From Sphingomonas sp. LY54 (GTDB lineage Bacteria; Pseudomonadota; Alphaproteobacteria; Sphingomonadales; Sphingomonadaceae): a DNA stretch of 64,000 bases. Where the stretch lies: NCBI RefSeq assembly GCF_035594035.1, contig NZ_CP141588.1:1447501-1511500 (forward strand). The letters run 5' to 3'. The position numbers were made by a program, and so were the translations under genes. The notes below the pieces were generated by a model. The model was not told the origin of the DNA and ran no database searches. It was given only the letters and a program-made list of their open reading frames with translations. This document shows positions 44,674 through 55,078 of the stretch, piece by piece. Position 1 is the first letter of the stretch. Each line of letters opens with the position of its first letter.

Positions 44674-45257
44674 TCCACCCCGTCATTAGGCTCCCGTTCG
44701 TCTGCGAGCCAGTCGCCCTCCACCAGTTCGGCCGTCCAGATTGCCCCGACGAGCGCCGCACCGCGCTCAGGGAGGCAACCTATATTCGCCGCACGCAATT
44801 CACCAAGGAAGGGCGCACGCTCCATGATTTCACGATGCGGGGCGAAGACCTTTTCACGCTCATCCCGATCCTGCCAGACGACGCGCCGGATTGGGTGAAC
44901 AGGCCGTATCTACGCTGGCAGCTCGCAGACGAAGCGGCAGAGTTGACCGACCGCCCGAACGAGGTCCGCGCTTGGCATGTCTGCGGCGACCTGAAGCCCA
45001 GCCTCACGCGGGGCGAGTGGGTCGACCAGGTTGAGGCAATGACGCGGGCGGCGCTGCCGAAAGGCACCGTCGCAGAGATCGCGATCCACGTTCCTCGAGA
45101 CAAGCCGCCGCATGCTCACGTCCTTGTCGCGGCGCGCTACCCTGCGCGACGCTGTTATGGTCGGCTCTGTCCTGTGCTCGGCACGCAGCTCGGCGATCGT
45201 CTTGGAGGTGCCTGGCTGAAGTGGTTGGAGGCGGCTGAGGCCAGGGTCGCACAATGA
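44670..45257 (+). CDS. Short MobA/MobL-like relaxase-family protein
   Basis: 195 residues from GTG 44670, overlapping the exonuclease stop. The order HDFTMRGEDLF...LPDDAPDW..RPYLRW...E and then GDLKPSLTRGEW and PHAHVLVAAR matches MobA/MobL relaxases, including the histidine pair of the metal site. The N-terminal AYRSG/tyrosine region of the family is not recognisable and the protein is much shorter, so it may be degenerate or a mobilisation accessory. Suggests the island is mobilisable, or once was. Confidence 0.6.
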   Translation: MIHPVIRLPFVCEPVALHQFGRPDCPDERRTALREATYIRRTQFTKEGRTLHDFTMRGEDLFTLIPILPDDAPDWVNRPYLRWQLADEAAELTDRPNEVRAWHVCGDLKPSLTRGEWVDQVEAMTRAALPKGTVAEIAIHVPRDKPPHAHVLVAARYPARRCYGRLCPVLGTQLGDRLGGAWLKWLEAAEARVAQ

Positions 45258-45568
45258 ACAGGAAAATGGAAATGCAGGACGGAGAAGACCGGTTCGGGAT
45301 TTCGGAAAAGCTGATTAGGAGTGTGATTGCCAAACACGCGGGCCTGATCAGGTTCGGTTGCTATGTTCCAACTCGCAAAGAGGTCGCGACGCAGCCGCCC
45401 GAGTGGCTTCACTCGATCGTCAACGATTGGTTCTGGGAAAGTCCAGAGGAACTGGCGCCCGATAGGCAGCAGGTACAGGACGCTATAGCCATTTTGAGGG
45501 CTCGCACCGATGCGGATCATGAGCTGATCAGGGCCATCATAGCGGATGCTCCTGATCCTGGCGTCTAA
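45254..45568 (+). CDS. Hypothetical protein of the exonuclease operon
   Basis: 104 residues, soluble, starting at an ATG that overlaps the preceding stop. Mixed helical prediction with a Trp-rich middle (PPEWLHSIVNDWFWESPEE). No recognised domain. Tight coupling to the exonuclease and MobA-like genes suggests a joint role. A 71-base gap separates it from the convergent metallopeptidase gene. Confidence 0.6.
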   Translation: MNRKMEMQDGEDRFGISEKLIRSVIAKHAGLIRFGCYVPTRKEVATQPPEWLHSIVNDWFWESPEELAPDRQQVQDAIAILRARTDADHELIRAIIADAPDPGV

Positions 45569-45639
45569 AAGGCTTCATCCGTTCATAACATATACTCGGG
45601 GCAGCCTCGCACGGAGCTAATCAATTTGATCGCCCGAAC

Positions 45640-46338
45640 TTACTGTAGCCCCTCGACGGCCATGCCATTCTCCGCGAGCCATGCCTTTCTGCGGGCGAAA
45701 TCCGGCATGGCTCGCTCCACTCTCAGCCAAAAGTCCGGGGTGTGAAGTCGCTCATGAAGGTGAGCCACTTCATGCACCACGACGTACTCTGCGATCTGGG
45801 GCGGAAGGAGGATCGTTTTCCAGTGAAAGGAGATGCGATTCCCCCTGCCGCATGAGCCCCATCGATAGCCGAGATCCTGCACCCGCACTTCGGCGACCTC
45901 GGCCTCCATCCGCGACTGATAATCGAGGACCTTGGCGCTGAGCCATTGTCGAGCCCGCCCCGAATACCAGCGGACAAAATGGCGTCGCGCCGATCCCACC
46001 GCGTCTCTGCGCAAGTGGAAGCGACCGCCGCTCAGCTTCAGGCAGCGGGGTTGGTCATCCACCAGTCTGAGGCGGTAGCTGCGGCCGAGGTAGAGAAAGC
46101 CTTCGCCGTCGACGAATTCCTTCACCGGCAGCGTGTGGCGCAGACGCTCCTTCTCGGCCAGCTGTGTGTAAATCCAGAAACGTTTCTCGGACACGAACGA
46201 ACTGAGCTGGGCGCGGCTTGCCTTAGGAGGCACCGTCAGCACAAGCGCGCCATCCCGCTCCACTGTGATCTGCATTGTCCGGCGCCGCGGACTCGTCCGC
46301 ACTGTAAACTCGAGATCGTCAAGAAGTAGCGCGCTCAT
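45640..46338 (-). CDS. YgjP-like (DUF45/M48-type) metallopeptidase of the restriction operon
   Basis: 232 residues. Zinc site H189-E190-V-A-H193 (HEVAHL) and the RWGSC motif at 159-163 are the YgjP/SprT-like family marks. ATG 46338 overlaps the hsdR stop (ATGA), so it is the last gene of the hsd operon. This family is often encoded with type I restriction systems; how it acts there is not settled, possibly by cleaving the restriction subunit. No membrane segment. Confidence 0.88.
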   Translation of the reverse strand: MSALLLDDLEFTVRTSPRRRTMQITVERDGALVLTVPPKASRAQLSSFVSEKRFWIYTQLAEKERLRHTLPVKEFVDGEGFLYLGRSYRLRLVDDQPRCLKLSGGRFHLRRDAVGSARRHFVRWYSGRARQWLSAKVLDYQSRMEAEVAEVRVQDLGYRWGSCGRGNRISFHWKTILLPPQIAEYVVVHEVAHLHERLHTPDFWLRVERAMPDFARRKAWLAENGMAVEGLQ

Positions 46339-49300
46339 AGCTGGACCAGGCGATCGTGGTTCGCCCGTGCCTGCTCGATGAGCTTGTCGGTCAAAATTCC
46401 GGCCTGATCGGCGCTGCACAGTGCCGGACGCAGGCGCATGACATGATCGAACAGGCGGGCGTTCAGACCTTCCTGGGCCGCGCGCTTCTGAACACTCCAG
46501 ATGTTCCGATTGCTCTGCAGTTCATCCACGATGAGGTCGACCAGGTCGACGGTGACATCTTGGTAGCGGGCCATCTCCAACGCATTCGGAGTGCCGTCAC
46601 GCGCCACAGTGCTCACGACCGTCCGCAGGAACGGTCCCACATGCGCGGGCACAGCGGCGGACGCCTCGTCATTCGCGCTTGCGCCGCTTCGGATCTCATT
46701 CGCCAGCCTGCCGAGTTCAGCGAGCAGGGCGTCCCACTGGTGCCCCAGGTCCTGAAGGATCTTGTTCAGGCGTTCCGACAGCTTCTTGTAAAGCACCGGA
46801 TCCTCGTCGAGGTGCTTCCGGATGTGCGAGCGAATTGCATGCTCCATCTCCGAAGCCTTGGCGCGGTCGCCTCCGGTGCTGCCGACATGACCGTCGAAGT
46901 TGGCGTCCGTTAGCTGGGTCGGCGCGATCTTCGGGTCGATCCCTAGCGAGATGACGTGCTCATCGATCAGCCGCCGCACCTTGCCGCCGACATCCCGGCC
47001 GAGCTGGGGCATGTCCTTGTAGCGGTTGCGCGCCCGCGCATGGATGTAGGCCAGCGTCTTCGCGTCCCTGGAATAGGGCAGCCCCTCCGGCCGCGGCAGG
47101 ATGGCGTCGAGTGACGTCAGAAACGCCTTCAGCTTCACCGCAAACTCGGCGCGCAGCCGCTCGCTGCAAAGCGCGTTCACCGCCGCTTCGACATCGTCGA
47201 TCCCGTCGAGGCCGCCCCGGCGGAACAGGTCGATTACGCGCAGATGGCGGTCCCGCAGCACCGGAACCTGATCCTTGATGCTGGTGAGAGCGCCCTCGAC
47301 GTCCTCATCGGAATAGGCGGCGAGTGCCTCCTTTAGGTGCTTCGCGACTCCGTAATAGTCGACGACGATGCCGAACTGCTTGCCGTGGCCCGTGCGGTTG
47401 ACGCGGGCGACCGCCTGCAGGAGCTCCGCCTCCCGGATCGGCCGGTCGAGGTAGAGCACGCCTTCGATCGGGGCATCGAAGCCGGTGAGGAGCATCGATT
47501 TCACGACCAGAAAGGCCAGGGGGTCCGCCTTGCCAGGCTCGTCGTGCACCAGCGGCTTCTTGAAGCACTTGATGAGCTGCTCCTGGGCGGATCCGTCGGT
47601 CCATAGCGTCCAGGCCGGATCGTCGTTGTTGCTGCCCGAGATGATCGGCGCGAACTCGATTCGGCCAAGCAACTCACGACAGCGCCAGGCCCGGATCACC
47701 GCCTGCACCGCGATGGCCCGGCGGCAGACGCCCTCCTCGTCAAGAACCTTGTCTTCCGGGCTCAGCCGCTCGGACTCAGCCAGCAGATCGTCGCGAGCGG
47801 CGCGGAGGGCCTCGCAGTAGCGGATGGCGGCTAGGCGGCTGCTGGCGACCAACTGCGCCTTCAACCCTTGGGGCAGGATGTTGATAACGTAGTGGCGCAG
47901 GATGTCCCGCGCCTTCTCCGCGATCAGCGCCGGGGCTTCGAAGATGTGACTCTTGGTCGCGTACTTATGCTTGATCGCCTCGATCTCGTCCGGCGTTCGC
48001 TCGCGGAAGAGGTCCTCGAACAGCTCGTCCATGCTAGCGCCGTCCCTCACGGCTCCTCGCGCGGTGCGGCCTTCATAGAGGATCGGCACCGTGGCCCCGT
48101 CCGCTTCCGCGTCAGCGATCGTGTAGCGATCGATGAATTCCCCGAAAATCTCGTGGGTGCGCTTCTTCTGTCCCATGATGATCGGAGTTCCGGTGAACCC
48201 GATCCGGGCGCAATTCGGGAGCAATGCGAGCAGAGAAGCGTGGAGATCGCCGGCCTGAGTGCGATGGGCCTCGTCGACGAGGACGAGCACGGCTTCGTCC
48301 TCGTTGATCGCGGCCACCCCTTCCGCTGTCTCGTACGGAGCAGCCGCCTCGGCCACACGTGATGGCGTAGGCGGCAGATCCTTCTTCTCCAGCGGCGCTT
48401 CGCCGGCAACGTCCGGATTCCGGTACTTCTGAATCGTCGCGAAGATCAGGCCCGGGCCGCGCCGGCCGGCGAGCGCGGCCGCACCGCTGGCGGTGGCGGC
48501 CACCTCCACCGCCTCGCCGGTCAGGCTGGCCGTGGCCGAGAGCTGGTATTGCAGGTCCTTGCGGTCCGTGATGACGATGATCTTGAAGCGCCTAAGCTGC
48601 GGGTCAGCGCGCATCTTGCGGACGAGGAACACCATTGTCAGGCTCTTGCCCGATCCCTGAGTGTGCCAGATGATGCCGCCGCGCTCGTCATGCTCCCCGT
48701 GCTGGCGGCGGGTCTTCCCGGTCTTCAGGCGGACGACCGCCCGGTTTACTGCGCGATATTGCTGGTACCGGCATACCGCCTTCACCATCTGTCCGCCCGC
48801 GTCCATGAACAGCATGAAGCTCTTGATGATGTCGAGCAGGTTCGCCTTCTCGAGCATGCCGAGGATCAGCCGCTCCTGTTCCGAGAGGCGCGGCTTGCCG
48901 AGGAAGGCTTCCGCGTCGGCCTGGCTGCCGCGGCCGTCAGGGCCAACGACCGTCTTCCAGGGCGCGTAATGGTCCAGCGAGGCGCCGATCGTGCCGACCC
49001 GCGCCTCGTCGAAGCTGGTCGCGATCAGCAGCTGGGCGGTCGCAAACAGCGCTTCACTGCCTTCGTTCTCGTCGATCTCGCCCGCCGCGCGTCGCTGGTT
49101 AGAGTAGCGGCGCAGCTGGTCGACGGCTTCCGCCAGCGGCTCGGGGCATGACGGGCTCTTGCACTCGACGACCGCGATGGGGATGCCGTTCACCAGCAGC
49201 ACGAGGTCCGGCACGACGAATACCTTGGCGCTGTTGAAGCCGGGGAGGCAGTCGACGCGATATTGGCTCGCGACTGTGAAGAGATTCTTCTCGGGCCGTT

Positions 49301-49664
49301 CCCAGTCGATTAAGCGGATCGTTTGTCCGCGCCCGCCGTCCCAGCCAGGCAGCCCTTCGACCACAATGCCGCTGAGGAGAAGCTCAGTGACGCGCTGGTT
49401 TCGCTCGATCAGCCCACCGCTGCCGAGCCGACCGAGCGCGGCGACCCCTTGAGAGAGGCGGCCGTCGTCGAGCCATTCGCCGCCGTCCGGGCCTGGGTTG
49501 ATCTCCCGCAGCTTGCGCCGGAGCGTCTCCTCCTGGAGCACCTCGCCAAAGCCAGCGCGGCCAGTCGCCGAAGGATCGTCAAGATCACCGGCCTCATGGT
49601 TCCAGCCGAGGCGCTGGAGCAGTGCTACGAAGGGCGCCTCAACGTCCTCGGCCTCCCACCCCAT
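46335..49664 (-). CDS. hsdR: Type I restriction enzyme, R subunit
   Basis: 1109 residues. N-terminal PD-(D/E)xK nuclease: D153 with E167-C-K169 (VVECKSP). SF2 translocase: Walker A QGSGKS at 336-341 and DEAH at 464-467, then the conserved SLTGEA...ATIQKY and LLTGFDAP motifs, and an HsdR C-terminal domain. Cleaves unmodified DNA after ATP-driven translocation with HsdM/HsdS. Starts at an ATG that overlaps the hsdS stop by one base. Confidence 0.96.
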   Translation of the reverse strand: MGWEAEDVEAPFVALLQRLGWNHEAGDLDDPSATGRAGFGEVLQEETLRRKLREINPGPDGGEWLDDGRLSQGVAALGRLGSGGLIERNQRVTELLLSGIVVEGLPGWDGGRGQTIRLIDWERPEKNLFTVASQYRVDCLPGFNSAKVFVVPDLVLLVNGIPIAVVECKSPSCPEPLAEAVDQLRRYSNQRRAAGEIDENEGSEALFATAQLLIATSFDEARVGTIGASLDHYAPWKTVVGPDGRGSQADAEAFLGKPRLSEQERLILGMLEKANLLDIIKSFMLFMDAGGQMVKAVCRYQQYRAVNRAVVRLKTGKTRRQHGEHDERGGIIWHTQGSGKSLTMVFLVRKMRADPQLRRFKIIVITDRKDLQYQLSATASLTGEAVEVAATASGAAALAGRRGPGLIFATIQKYRNPDVAGEAPLEKKDLPPTPSRVAEAAAPYETAEGVAAINEDEAVLVLVDEAHRTQAGDLHASLLALLPNCARIGFTGTPIIMGQKKRTHEIFGEFIDRYTIADAEADGATVPILYEGRTARGAVRDGASMDELFEDLFRERTPDEIEAIKHKYATKSHIFEAPALIAEKARDILRHYVINILPQGLKAQLVASSRLAAIRYCEALRAARDDLLAESERLSPEDKVLDEEGVCRRAIAVQAVIRAWRCRELLGRIEFAPIISGSNNDDPAWTLWTDGSAQEQLIKCFKKPLVHDEPGKADPLAFLVVKSMLLTGFDAPIEGVLYLDRPIREAELLQAVARVNRTGHGKQFGIVVDYYGVAKHLKEALAAYSDEDVEGALTSIKDQVPVLRDRHLRVIDLFRRGGLDGIDDVEAAVNALCSERLRAEFAVKLKAFLTSLDAILPRPEGLPYSRDAKTLAYIHARARNRYKDMPQLGRDVGGKVRRLIDEHVISLGIDPKIAPTQLTDANFDGHVGSTGGDRAKASEMEHAIRSHIRKHLDEDPVLYKKLSERLNKILQDLGHQWDALLAELGRLANEIRSGASANDEASAAVPAHVGPFLRTVVSTVARDGTPNALEMARYQDVTVDLVDLIVDELQSNRNIWSVQKRAAQEGLNARLFDHVMRLRPALCSADQAGILTDKLIEQARANHDRLVQL

Positions 49665-50962
49665 CAGCCGGCGCCTTGCAGTTCGGGCTCGGGCTCGTCG
49701 GCGAGCAGCTGCGTAACTCGGACACGGCCGGTGAGGAGGTCATCGGCGAGAGCTGCCTTGAGGAGTTTCAGCTTCCGCAGCTGATCCTGTTCCGCCGCGA
49801 TGAGCTGCCGGACCGCCGCCATGCGTTCCAGAATCCGTTGCTGCTCGGGCAGCGGAATGCGCGGTATCTGCAGCGCCCGAACAGTCGCTCCGCTGATCTT
49901 CACCATGCTTCCGGAAGTGCCGGAGGCGGCCGCTTGGATCTGACGACGTGCGCTAGAGGCTTGTAGCACAAGCTCCAGAAATTCTGGCGTAGTCTCGTTT
50001 GAGACGCGAAGCTTCATCATCAAGTCTGGATAGATGCAGGGATGCCCCACGGAACGGTAGACGCCAGCGAGCCCAACCAGCTGACGCGTGTTAGCCCGAC
50101 TGATAAGCAAATCTCCGTCGTCGAGCAGGGCAGTCGAAACCCGCGCATCCCCGGTCGGAGCAAACTTAAGCTGGCAGGGGTGGAAGCCGTCAAGGCGCAG
50201 ACATCCGAGCCCCAACATGTAGGTACCCGCAAACGCCGGTGCCTCCACAGGGGAATAGCCGTTTCGCGGCTTGTCAATCAACCAGCGGTCAAGCGGGCCT
50301 ACTTTCCAGCTCGTGGGAACGGTGCCCAACGGAGATCGCTGATAGAGATGAGCTGCCACCGACGCTGGTGAGCGCAACTCTCCGTTTGCATCCAAGCCCC
50401 TCGTGAGCAGATCGTCCACAAGGCCCTCACGCGCGACGCTCAGCTTGCGAACGTTCGTGGCTGTCGCTGCTATAGCCCGCTGAAGCGAGATCAGCCGGTG
50501 AGCGATAGCCGTCTGCTCATCTTCCGATGGGCAGAAGACCTCGGTGTTTCTGAGTTCCTTCCAAGACGTACGCGGCATTTTTGTCCCAGCCGCAGTGCGC
50601 TCCGCTACGGCACCGACAGCTTCGCTGCTCAGCATCGCAGCCGCAAACTCCCGATCAACTCCATCGTAAGAGCGTAGCACGATAATGTCAGTTGAGCAGT
50701 AGCCGTCGAACGGCGCGAGAACGCATTTCCGCAGGTTCGGCCGAAGCTTACCGAGCAGCACATCACCCTTGCGGAACCGCAAGTTTGTACTAACCGACTT
50801 CTCGGCTTGGTCCCAGTCAAGAAGCTCTGTGCCGCGGGATGGAATATGCTCCAAACCGATATAAGGCAGTTCTGGGTCTTTGCCGCTGTCAATTGGTTCG
50901 ACGACGGGCGTGACCAGGTCAGATAGTTTTCGAAAAGGAATCTTGTCCGTTGATTTAGGAAT
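49664..50962 (-). CDS. hsdS: Type I restriction enzyme, specificity subunit (apparent ATT start)
   Basis: About 432 residues with the two target-recognition half-sites and central/C-terminal repeats of HsdS (LPEQQRI...[20 protein letters not shown] closes the second half). The frame is open only up to 50965, bounded by a TAG, and contains no ATG or GTG before the conserved [11 protein letters not shown] start. ATT at 50962 lies seven bases after AAGGAG and overlaps the hsdM end by eight bases, so it is the best start. The first ordinary start codon (TTG 50854) would drop about 36 residues of the first recognition domain. Confidence 0.85.
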   Translation of the reverse strand: MPKSTDKIPFRKLSDLVTPVVEPIDSGKDPELPYIGLEHIPSRGTELLDWDQAEKSVSTNLRFRKGDVLLGKLRPNLRKCVLAPFDGYCSTDIIVLRSYDGVDREFAAAMLSSEAVGAVAERTAAGTKMPRTSWKELRNTEVFCPSEDEQTAIAHRLISLQRAIAATATNVRKLSVAREGLVDDLLTRGLDANGELRSPASVAAHLYQRSPLGTVPTSWKVGPLDRWLIDKPRNGYSPVEAPAFAGTYMLGLGCLRLDGFHPCQLKFAPTGDARVSTALLDDGDLLISRANTRQLVGLAGVYRSVGHPCIYPDLMMKLRVSNETTPEFLELVLQASSARRQIQAAASGTSGSMVKISGATVRALQIPRIPLPEQQRILERMAAVRQLIAAEQDQLRKLKLLKAALADDLLTGRVRVTQLLADEPEPELQGAG

Positions 50963-53438
50963 AACCTAGCTCCTTCAGACATCTAGCGAGCGTGTTCGTA
51001 GCGCCGTCCTGCTGGTCCTTGATCTCCCGCAGCGTCACCTTGTACTTGTCCCACCAATTCTCAAACGCAGCGATCACTTGCTTGCGCTGGGCGGCGACGT
51101 AGCGGTCGAGGATGGCGCTCATGTCGTGGTGGAGTATGGTCAACATCAGCTCCGCCGCAGTCGGCTCGTCGAGCGCGTCGACGTCGGCGCCAAGGCGGGC
51201 GGCGAAGCTCTCGCGCTTCGCCTTGAGCCGCTTCTTCGCGCCGGTCAGCTCCTTCTTCCAAGCCCTGATCTGCGCCTCGTCGACCGGCTCCTCTTCGTCT
51301 ATTTCTTCGTCGGTCTCCTCGTCCGCGTCCTTCTGCGGCACCGCGGCCTTGACCTTCGCCTCCAGCTCGGCTTTTTTCGCCTCCAGCTCGGCGAACTCAT
51401 CGACGAAGCCGCTCATCAGGAAGCGGATCAGCTTGTGCTCAAGCGGACTTTGCTTGCTCGCCTTGTCCTCGAGCGCGGTGACAATGCCGGTGCGCCAGGC
51501 GTCGACCACGCCTCGGCTGCCACGCGCCATTAGCGTTAGGAAATCGTAGCGGGCGCCGTACCAGAAGCCGGCGACGATTCCTCGCACTTCGAACGGGTCA
51601 AGCAGGCCGACCGCTTCGAGCGAGCGACTGAAGCTATCGAGCAGGTCGGCACGCAGCGCGACCAGCGAGCCCGGTTGCCCGAGCTTGCCGGCGAGCTGGG
51701 TTACTCGGTCCCGGTGCTGCGCCCACCAGATTTCGAACGCGGCCTTGATCTTGGCTTCCCTGGCGAGCAGCCCCCCATTGCCCTCCACCGCCGTGCGCAC
51801 ATGCGCCCGATTTTCCAGTTCGGGGCGAAAATCGAGATATTCCTCGTCCCGCTCCACGAACAGGGCGCCCGGATCGAGACCGTGCGCGGCGAACAGCTTC
51901 GCCTTCGCCTCGACCTCCGTCTTCGGAACACCGCCGACCAGATGGGCGCGCACGTCCTGCGGCTCGGGCGTCGGCGCATTGTCGGCATAGCGGCGGATGT
52001 TGAGGTTCCAGCCATTCTGTTTCAGCGTCTCATTATCGACGATCGCCGAGAAGCCAGGCACGGCGCGATAATCGTCGAAGGTCGCGAGGATCTTCTCGAT
52101 ATGCTCGGGCAACAGGTGATTCTGCGCGCGGCCCTCGAAGCATTCGCGGTCCGCATTGATGAAGAGGACCTTCCCGCGCCGCGCCTCCGGCTTGCCGCTG
52201 ACGCGTTTCGCTCCCTCCTGCATCCGCTGACGCAGCACTAGAATGCAGGCTGGAATCTGCGTGCCATAGAAGAGGTTAGGCGCGAGGCCGATGACGGCCT
52301 CGAGCAGATCCTCCTCAATGACCCTGCCGCGGATCGCCTTCTCCTCGCCGGCGCGAAACAGCACGCCATGCGGCATCACGGTGGCGACCATGCCGCCGTC
52401 CCGGGTCACCGCCAGCATGTGCTGGAGAAACATGAGGTCCGCTTTCTTGGCGCCGAGCGACACCTCGCCGTAGCGGAACCGTTCGGCCCGGAACTTTGGC
52501 GCCCAGACCGGATCGCCGTCGGCGTTCTTTTCCGTGTTGCCCCAGTTGATCGAGAAGGGCGGATTCGTGAGGATCCGGTCGAACCGCATCAGCTCGCCGT
52601 CCGCAACGTGCTGCGGTTCGGCGAGGGTGTCCTCGTTGCGGAGGTCGGCCGTGCTGATGCCGTGCAGCAGCATGTTCATCTTAGCGATTGACCAAACGGT
52701 GCCGTTATATTCCTGGCCGTAGAGGTTCGCCTTGGTGCCGTCCTCGCCATGCTCGTCCATATATTCCTTGGCGAGGATGAGCATGCCGCCCGAGCCGGCG
52801 CAGGGGTCGTAGACATCGTGCCCGACCTCCGGCTTCAACAGCCGCACCATCATCCGAACGACGGGGCGCGGCGTGTAGAACTCGCCGCCTTTCTTGCCCG
52901 CGGAATCGGCGAATTCGCCGATCAGATATTCGTAGGCGGCCCCAAGCAGGTCCGGGAATTCGAAGTCCTCATCGCGGAGACGATACTGGCCGAAATGCGT
53001 GATCAGCTGGCGGAGCTTGACATTCGGGATCTGGCTCTGGCCCACACGGCGGGTGAAATCTATGTGCGTCAGCACGTCCTCAAGCTTGGTGTTGCCAGAC
53101 TCGATGCCGCCCAGGGCCTTGTTGAGCTTGTTGGCGATGCCCTCATGGGCCTCGTTGAGCAGCCAGTCGTAGCGGGAGTGCGGCGGAACCCAGAAGGAGC
53201 CTTCGACTCGGTACCACCGCTCCATCTCCCCCGATGCTTCGGCCTCGGCTTGGCTCTTCCCGTTATCGCGCTCGAGCCGGATCACCTCCTCACGACGCTG
53301 CTCGAATACGTCGGAGCAACGCTTCAGGAAGAGCATCCCGAAAATGTATTCCTTGAACTCAGACGCATCCATCTTCCCGCGCAGGATATCGGCGGCTTTG
53401 AAGAGGTGCCTCTCGAGCTGAGAGAGGGTCAGGGGCAA
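50955..53438 (-). CDS. hsdM: Type I restriction enzyme, methyltransferase subunit
   Basis: 827 residues, longer than most HsdM (about 500-550), the extra being a C-terminal region (about 540-827) with helical, coiled-coil-like, acidic segments ([12 protein letters not shown]). N-terminal HsdM_N bundle, SAM-binding DPCAGSGG at 211-218 and the N6-adenine motif NPPF at 292-295. It methylates adenine and with HsdS also recognises targets. The first hsd gene, 52 bases after the XRE-ImmA gene. Confidence 0.95.
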   Translation of the reverse strand: MPLTLSQLERHLFKAADILRGKMDASEFKEYIFGMLFLKRCSDVFEQRREEVIRLERDNGKSQAEAEASGEMERWYRVEGSFWVPPHSRYDWLLNEAHEGIANKLNKALGGIESGNTKLEDVLTHIDFTRRVGQSQIPNVKLRQLITHFGQYRLRDEDFEFPDLLGAAYEYLIGEFADSAGKKGGEFYTPRPVVRMMVRLLKPEVGHDVYDPCAGSGGMLILAKEYMDEHGEDGTKANLYGQEYNGTVWSIAKMNMLLHGISTADLRNEDTLAEPQHVADGELMRFDRILTNPPFSINWGNTEKNADGDPVWAPKFRAERFRYGEVSLGAKKADLMFLQHMLAVTRDGGMVATVMPHGVLFRAGEEKAIRGRVIEEDLLEAVIGLAPNLFYGTQIPACILVLRQRMQEGAKRVSGKPEARRGKVLFINADRECFEGRAQNHLLPEHIEKILATFDDYRAVPGFSAIVDNETLKQNGWNLNIRRYADNAPTPEPQDVRAHLVGGVPKTEVEAKAKLFAAHGLDPGALFVERDEEYLDFRPELENRAHVRTAVEGNGGLLAREAKIKAAFEIWWAQHRDRVTQLAGKLGQPGSLVALRADLLDSFSRSLEAVGLLDPFEVRGIVAGFWYGARYDFLTLMARGSRGVVDAWRTGIVTALEDKASKQSPLEHKLIRFLMSGFVDEFAELEAKKAELEAKVKAAVPQKDADEETDEEIDEEEPVDEAQIRAWKKELTGAKKRLKAKRESFAARLGADVDALDEPTAAELMLTILHHDMSAILDRYVAAQRKQVIAAFENWWDKYKVTLREIKDQQDGATNTLARCLKELGYS

Positions 53439-53490
53439 CGTACAACTCCGATCATCGTTTAAGCGGCTTGAGGCTTGCGCCAGTGCAATA

Positions 53491-54426
53491 TCAATTCTGG
53501 ACCAGAGCCACTCTCTTGCCGACGTGGTCGCGCCAGAGGCCCAACCTCTTTATCCGGTAGTCCACCAACTCAGGCGACGTCCCGTATTGGTGAGCGATGT
53601 CTATCGAGCTACGGCGCTCTGAAACGGCCTCTATCACTGCCTTCCGTGGTAGCAGCGCTGCTGAAGCGAGGTAGTATGCATCGTGCTCTTCAACGCTGTC
53701 ATAGGTGCGTCCGTAGGCTTCCGCGACCTTAGAGATCTTCGTAAGTTTATGGCCAAGAAGGATGTGCCAAACCTCTTCAAGAAGAGTGACGCGCTGCCGC
53801 TCTATGCTATGGCAATCGTTCAATAAGACTGACCATTGCTCATGAGACTGATCAAGCGGAACGCTCATCGCAGACCACTCGTCACATGCATCTTTGCTAA
53901 GTTTAACGCGGGTAGCATGATCTATACATCCACTGTCACGCAAAGGTATTATTTCAACACCCTCGATCTCTAGCAGAAGCGAGTCTAAAGGCTGATTGTC
54001 GTGGAGACCCAGGTCTTCCCGAAACTTTTCAGCGGTTCGCTCAAGCTCCTCCTTCGATAGAGAAACAGCTCCGTTTTCGCCGGCGCCAGCAGGCGCCTGC
54101 TCTGAGTGCGAAGGAGCAGCGTTTCGCTTCAGGCATTCGGCCGCTCGTAGAAGCGCCTGGACGGTACCTGATCGAACATTCTTGCCCGCTCGGAAGTGTA
54201 CTAAAGCCACGTTTTCAAAGCTGAGGCCCTCCTCATCGGCGGCAGGGCCGAGCCATTCGAGCAGGCGTATTTTCGAGTTGTTGTCCGGGAGACCCTCGCC
54301 GCGTTCGATCCTAGCAAGGGTGGAAAAGCTTATGCCGACGACGGTCGACAAGGCGCGGAGGCTGAGGCCCTCTGCCTCCCGCTTGCGCTTAACGGCTTCG
54401 ACAAGCCGGGCTTCAAATTGCTTCAT
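53491..54426 (-). CDS. XRE-HTH regulator fused to an ImmA/IrrE-like domain
   Basis: 311 residues. XRE helix-turn-helix at about 20-45 ([25 protein letters not shown]). C-terminal ImmA/IrrE-like metallopeptidase region (about 125-300). The zinc-helix reads E217-E218-V-W-H221 with H226 following, so the first His of HExxH is Glu, a variant seen in part of this family. It probably represses the adjacent promoters and may be inactivated by cleavage. It precedes the hsdM gene in the same direction and is divergent from the modification operon. Confidence 0.85.
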   Translation of the reverse strand: MKQFEARLVEAVKRKREAEGLSLRALSTVVGISFSTLARIERGEGLPDNNSKIRLLEWLGPAADEEGLSFENVALVHFRAGKNVRSGTVQALLRAAECLKRNAAPSHSEQAPAGAGENGAVSLSKEELERTAEKFREDLGLHDNQPLDSLLLEIEGVEIIPLRDSGCIDHATRVKLSKDACDEWSAMSVPLDQSHEQWSVLLNDCHSIERQRVTLLEEVWHILLGHKLTKISKVAEAYGRTYDSVEEHDAYYLASAALLPRKAVIEAVSERRSSIDIAHQYGTSPELVDYRIKRLGLWRDHVGKRVALVQN

Positions 54427-54450
54427 GCTGTTCCGTGCTAATCACACATG

Positions 54451-54493
54451 TTGACACGTATCGTGCTTGCCCGATACTGTGCAGGTCACACAG
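54451..54493 (+). promoter_or_regulatory. Sigma70-like promoter with palindromic operators (rightward operon)
   Basis: TTGACA (54451-54456), 16-base spacer, GATACT (54473-54478). An inverted repeat GTATCG/CGATAC (54458-54463 and 54472-54477) sits between and over the boxes, as an XRE operator would. A second repeat CTGTG/CACAG follows (54477-54481 and 54489-54493). It drives the modification operon; the regulator gene is divergent and about 25 bases away. Confidence 0.6.
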
Positions 54494-54595
54494 AGTCGCA
54501 CAGTACTTGGAGGAAAGCAATCTTGCTGAGCGGGCGCTGTGTCGCAGACGGCAGACACGCGCCAGAGGGGCGCCTACATTTAGGAGGCTGTAATC

Positions 54596-55075
54596 GTGAA
54601 AGTGTATATTCATCCCAGCGTGACCGGGCAATCCCGGGACGAACTTGAAGATCTGCTTGACGAGGCCGAATGCGAGATCGTCGAGGCGCTCGAAGATCTG
54701 GAAACCGAAGATGACGCCGGTGAAGAGGCTCCTGTCCACGCCGAGGCCGAGGAGGAAGACGTCGCCGACGACGATGAGGGTGCCGAGGCGCCGCAGGTTG
54801 CACCGGCCTGCGTTGTGGTGCTGACGCCGGGGCTCGCCGAGGGTGATCTCGAGCCAGAGCTAACCGAGGCGGTGAAGCGCGGCTGCCGGGTCATCGGCAT
54901 CTGGGGTTCGGGCGCTGACGGCGAGGGCGACGCTTCGCCCCTCGCTGATTATGGCGCCGACACCGTGCCTTGGGACAGGGCTCGAGTGCGGGATGCCATT
55001 TGCGGCGTCCCGCAGCACCAAGGTCCATCCGGTACAAGGATGCCGAAGCCGAAGGGCACGCACGGTGGGTGCTAA
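54596..55075 (+). CDS. Acidic Rossmann/TIR-like protein of the modification operon
   Basis: 159 residues from GTG 54596, with AGGAGG eight bases upstream. The N-terminus is an acidic helical region (EEDVADDDEGAE), then a small alpha/beta region (ACVVVLTPGLAEG...ELTEAVKRGCRVIGIWGSG) of TIR-like or nucleotide-deoxyribosyltransferase-like type. No catalytic residue can be assigned. First gene of the seven-gene operon. A 115-base leader lies between promoter and start. Could be a sensor or adaptor; a loose prediction. Confidence 0.6.
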   Translation: MKVYIHPSVTGQSRDELEDLLDEAECEIVEALEDLETEDDAGEEAPVHAEAEEEDVADDDEGAEAPQVAPACVVVLTPGLAEGDLEPELTEAVKRGCRVIGIWGSGADGEGDASPLADYGADTVPWDRARVRDAICGVPQHQGPSGTRMPKPKGTHGGC

Positions 55076-55078
55076 GGC

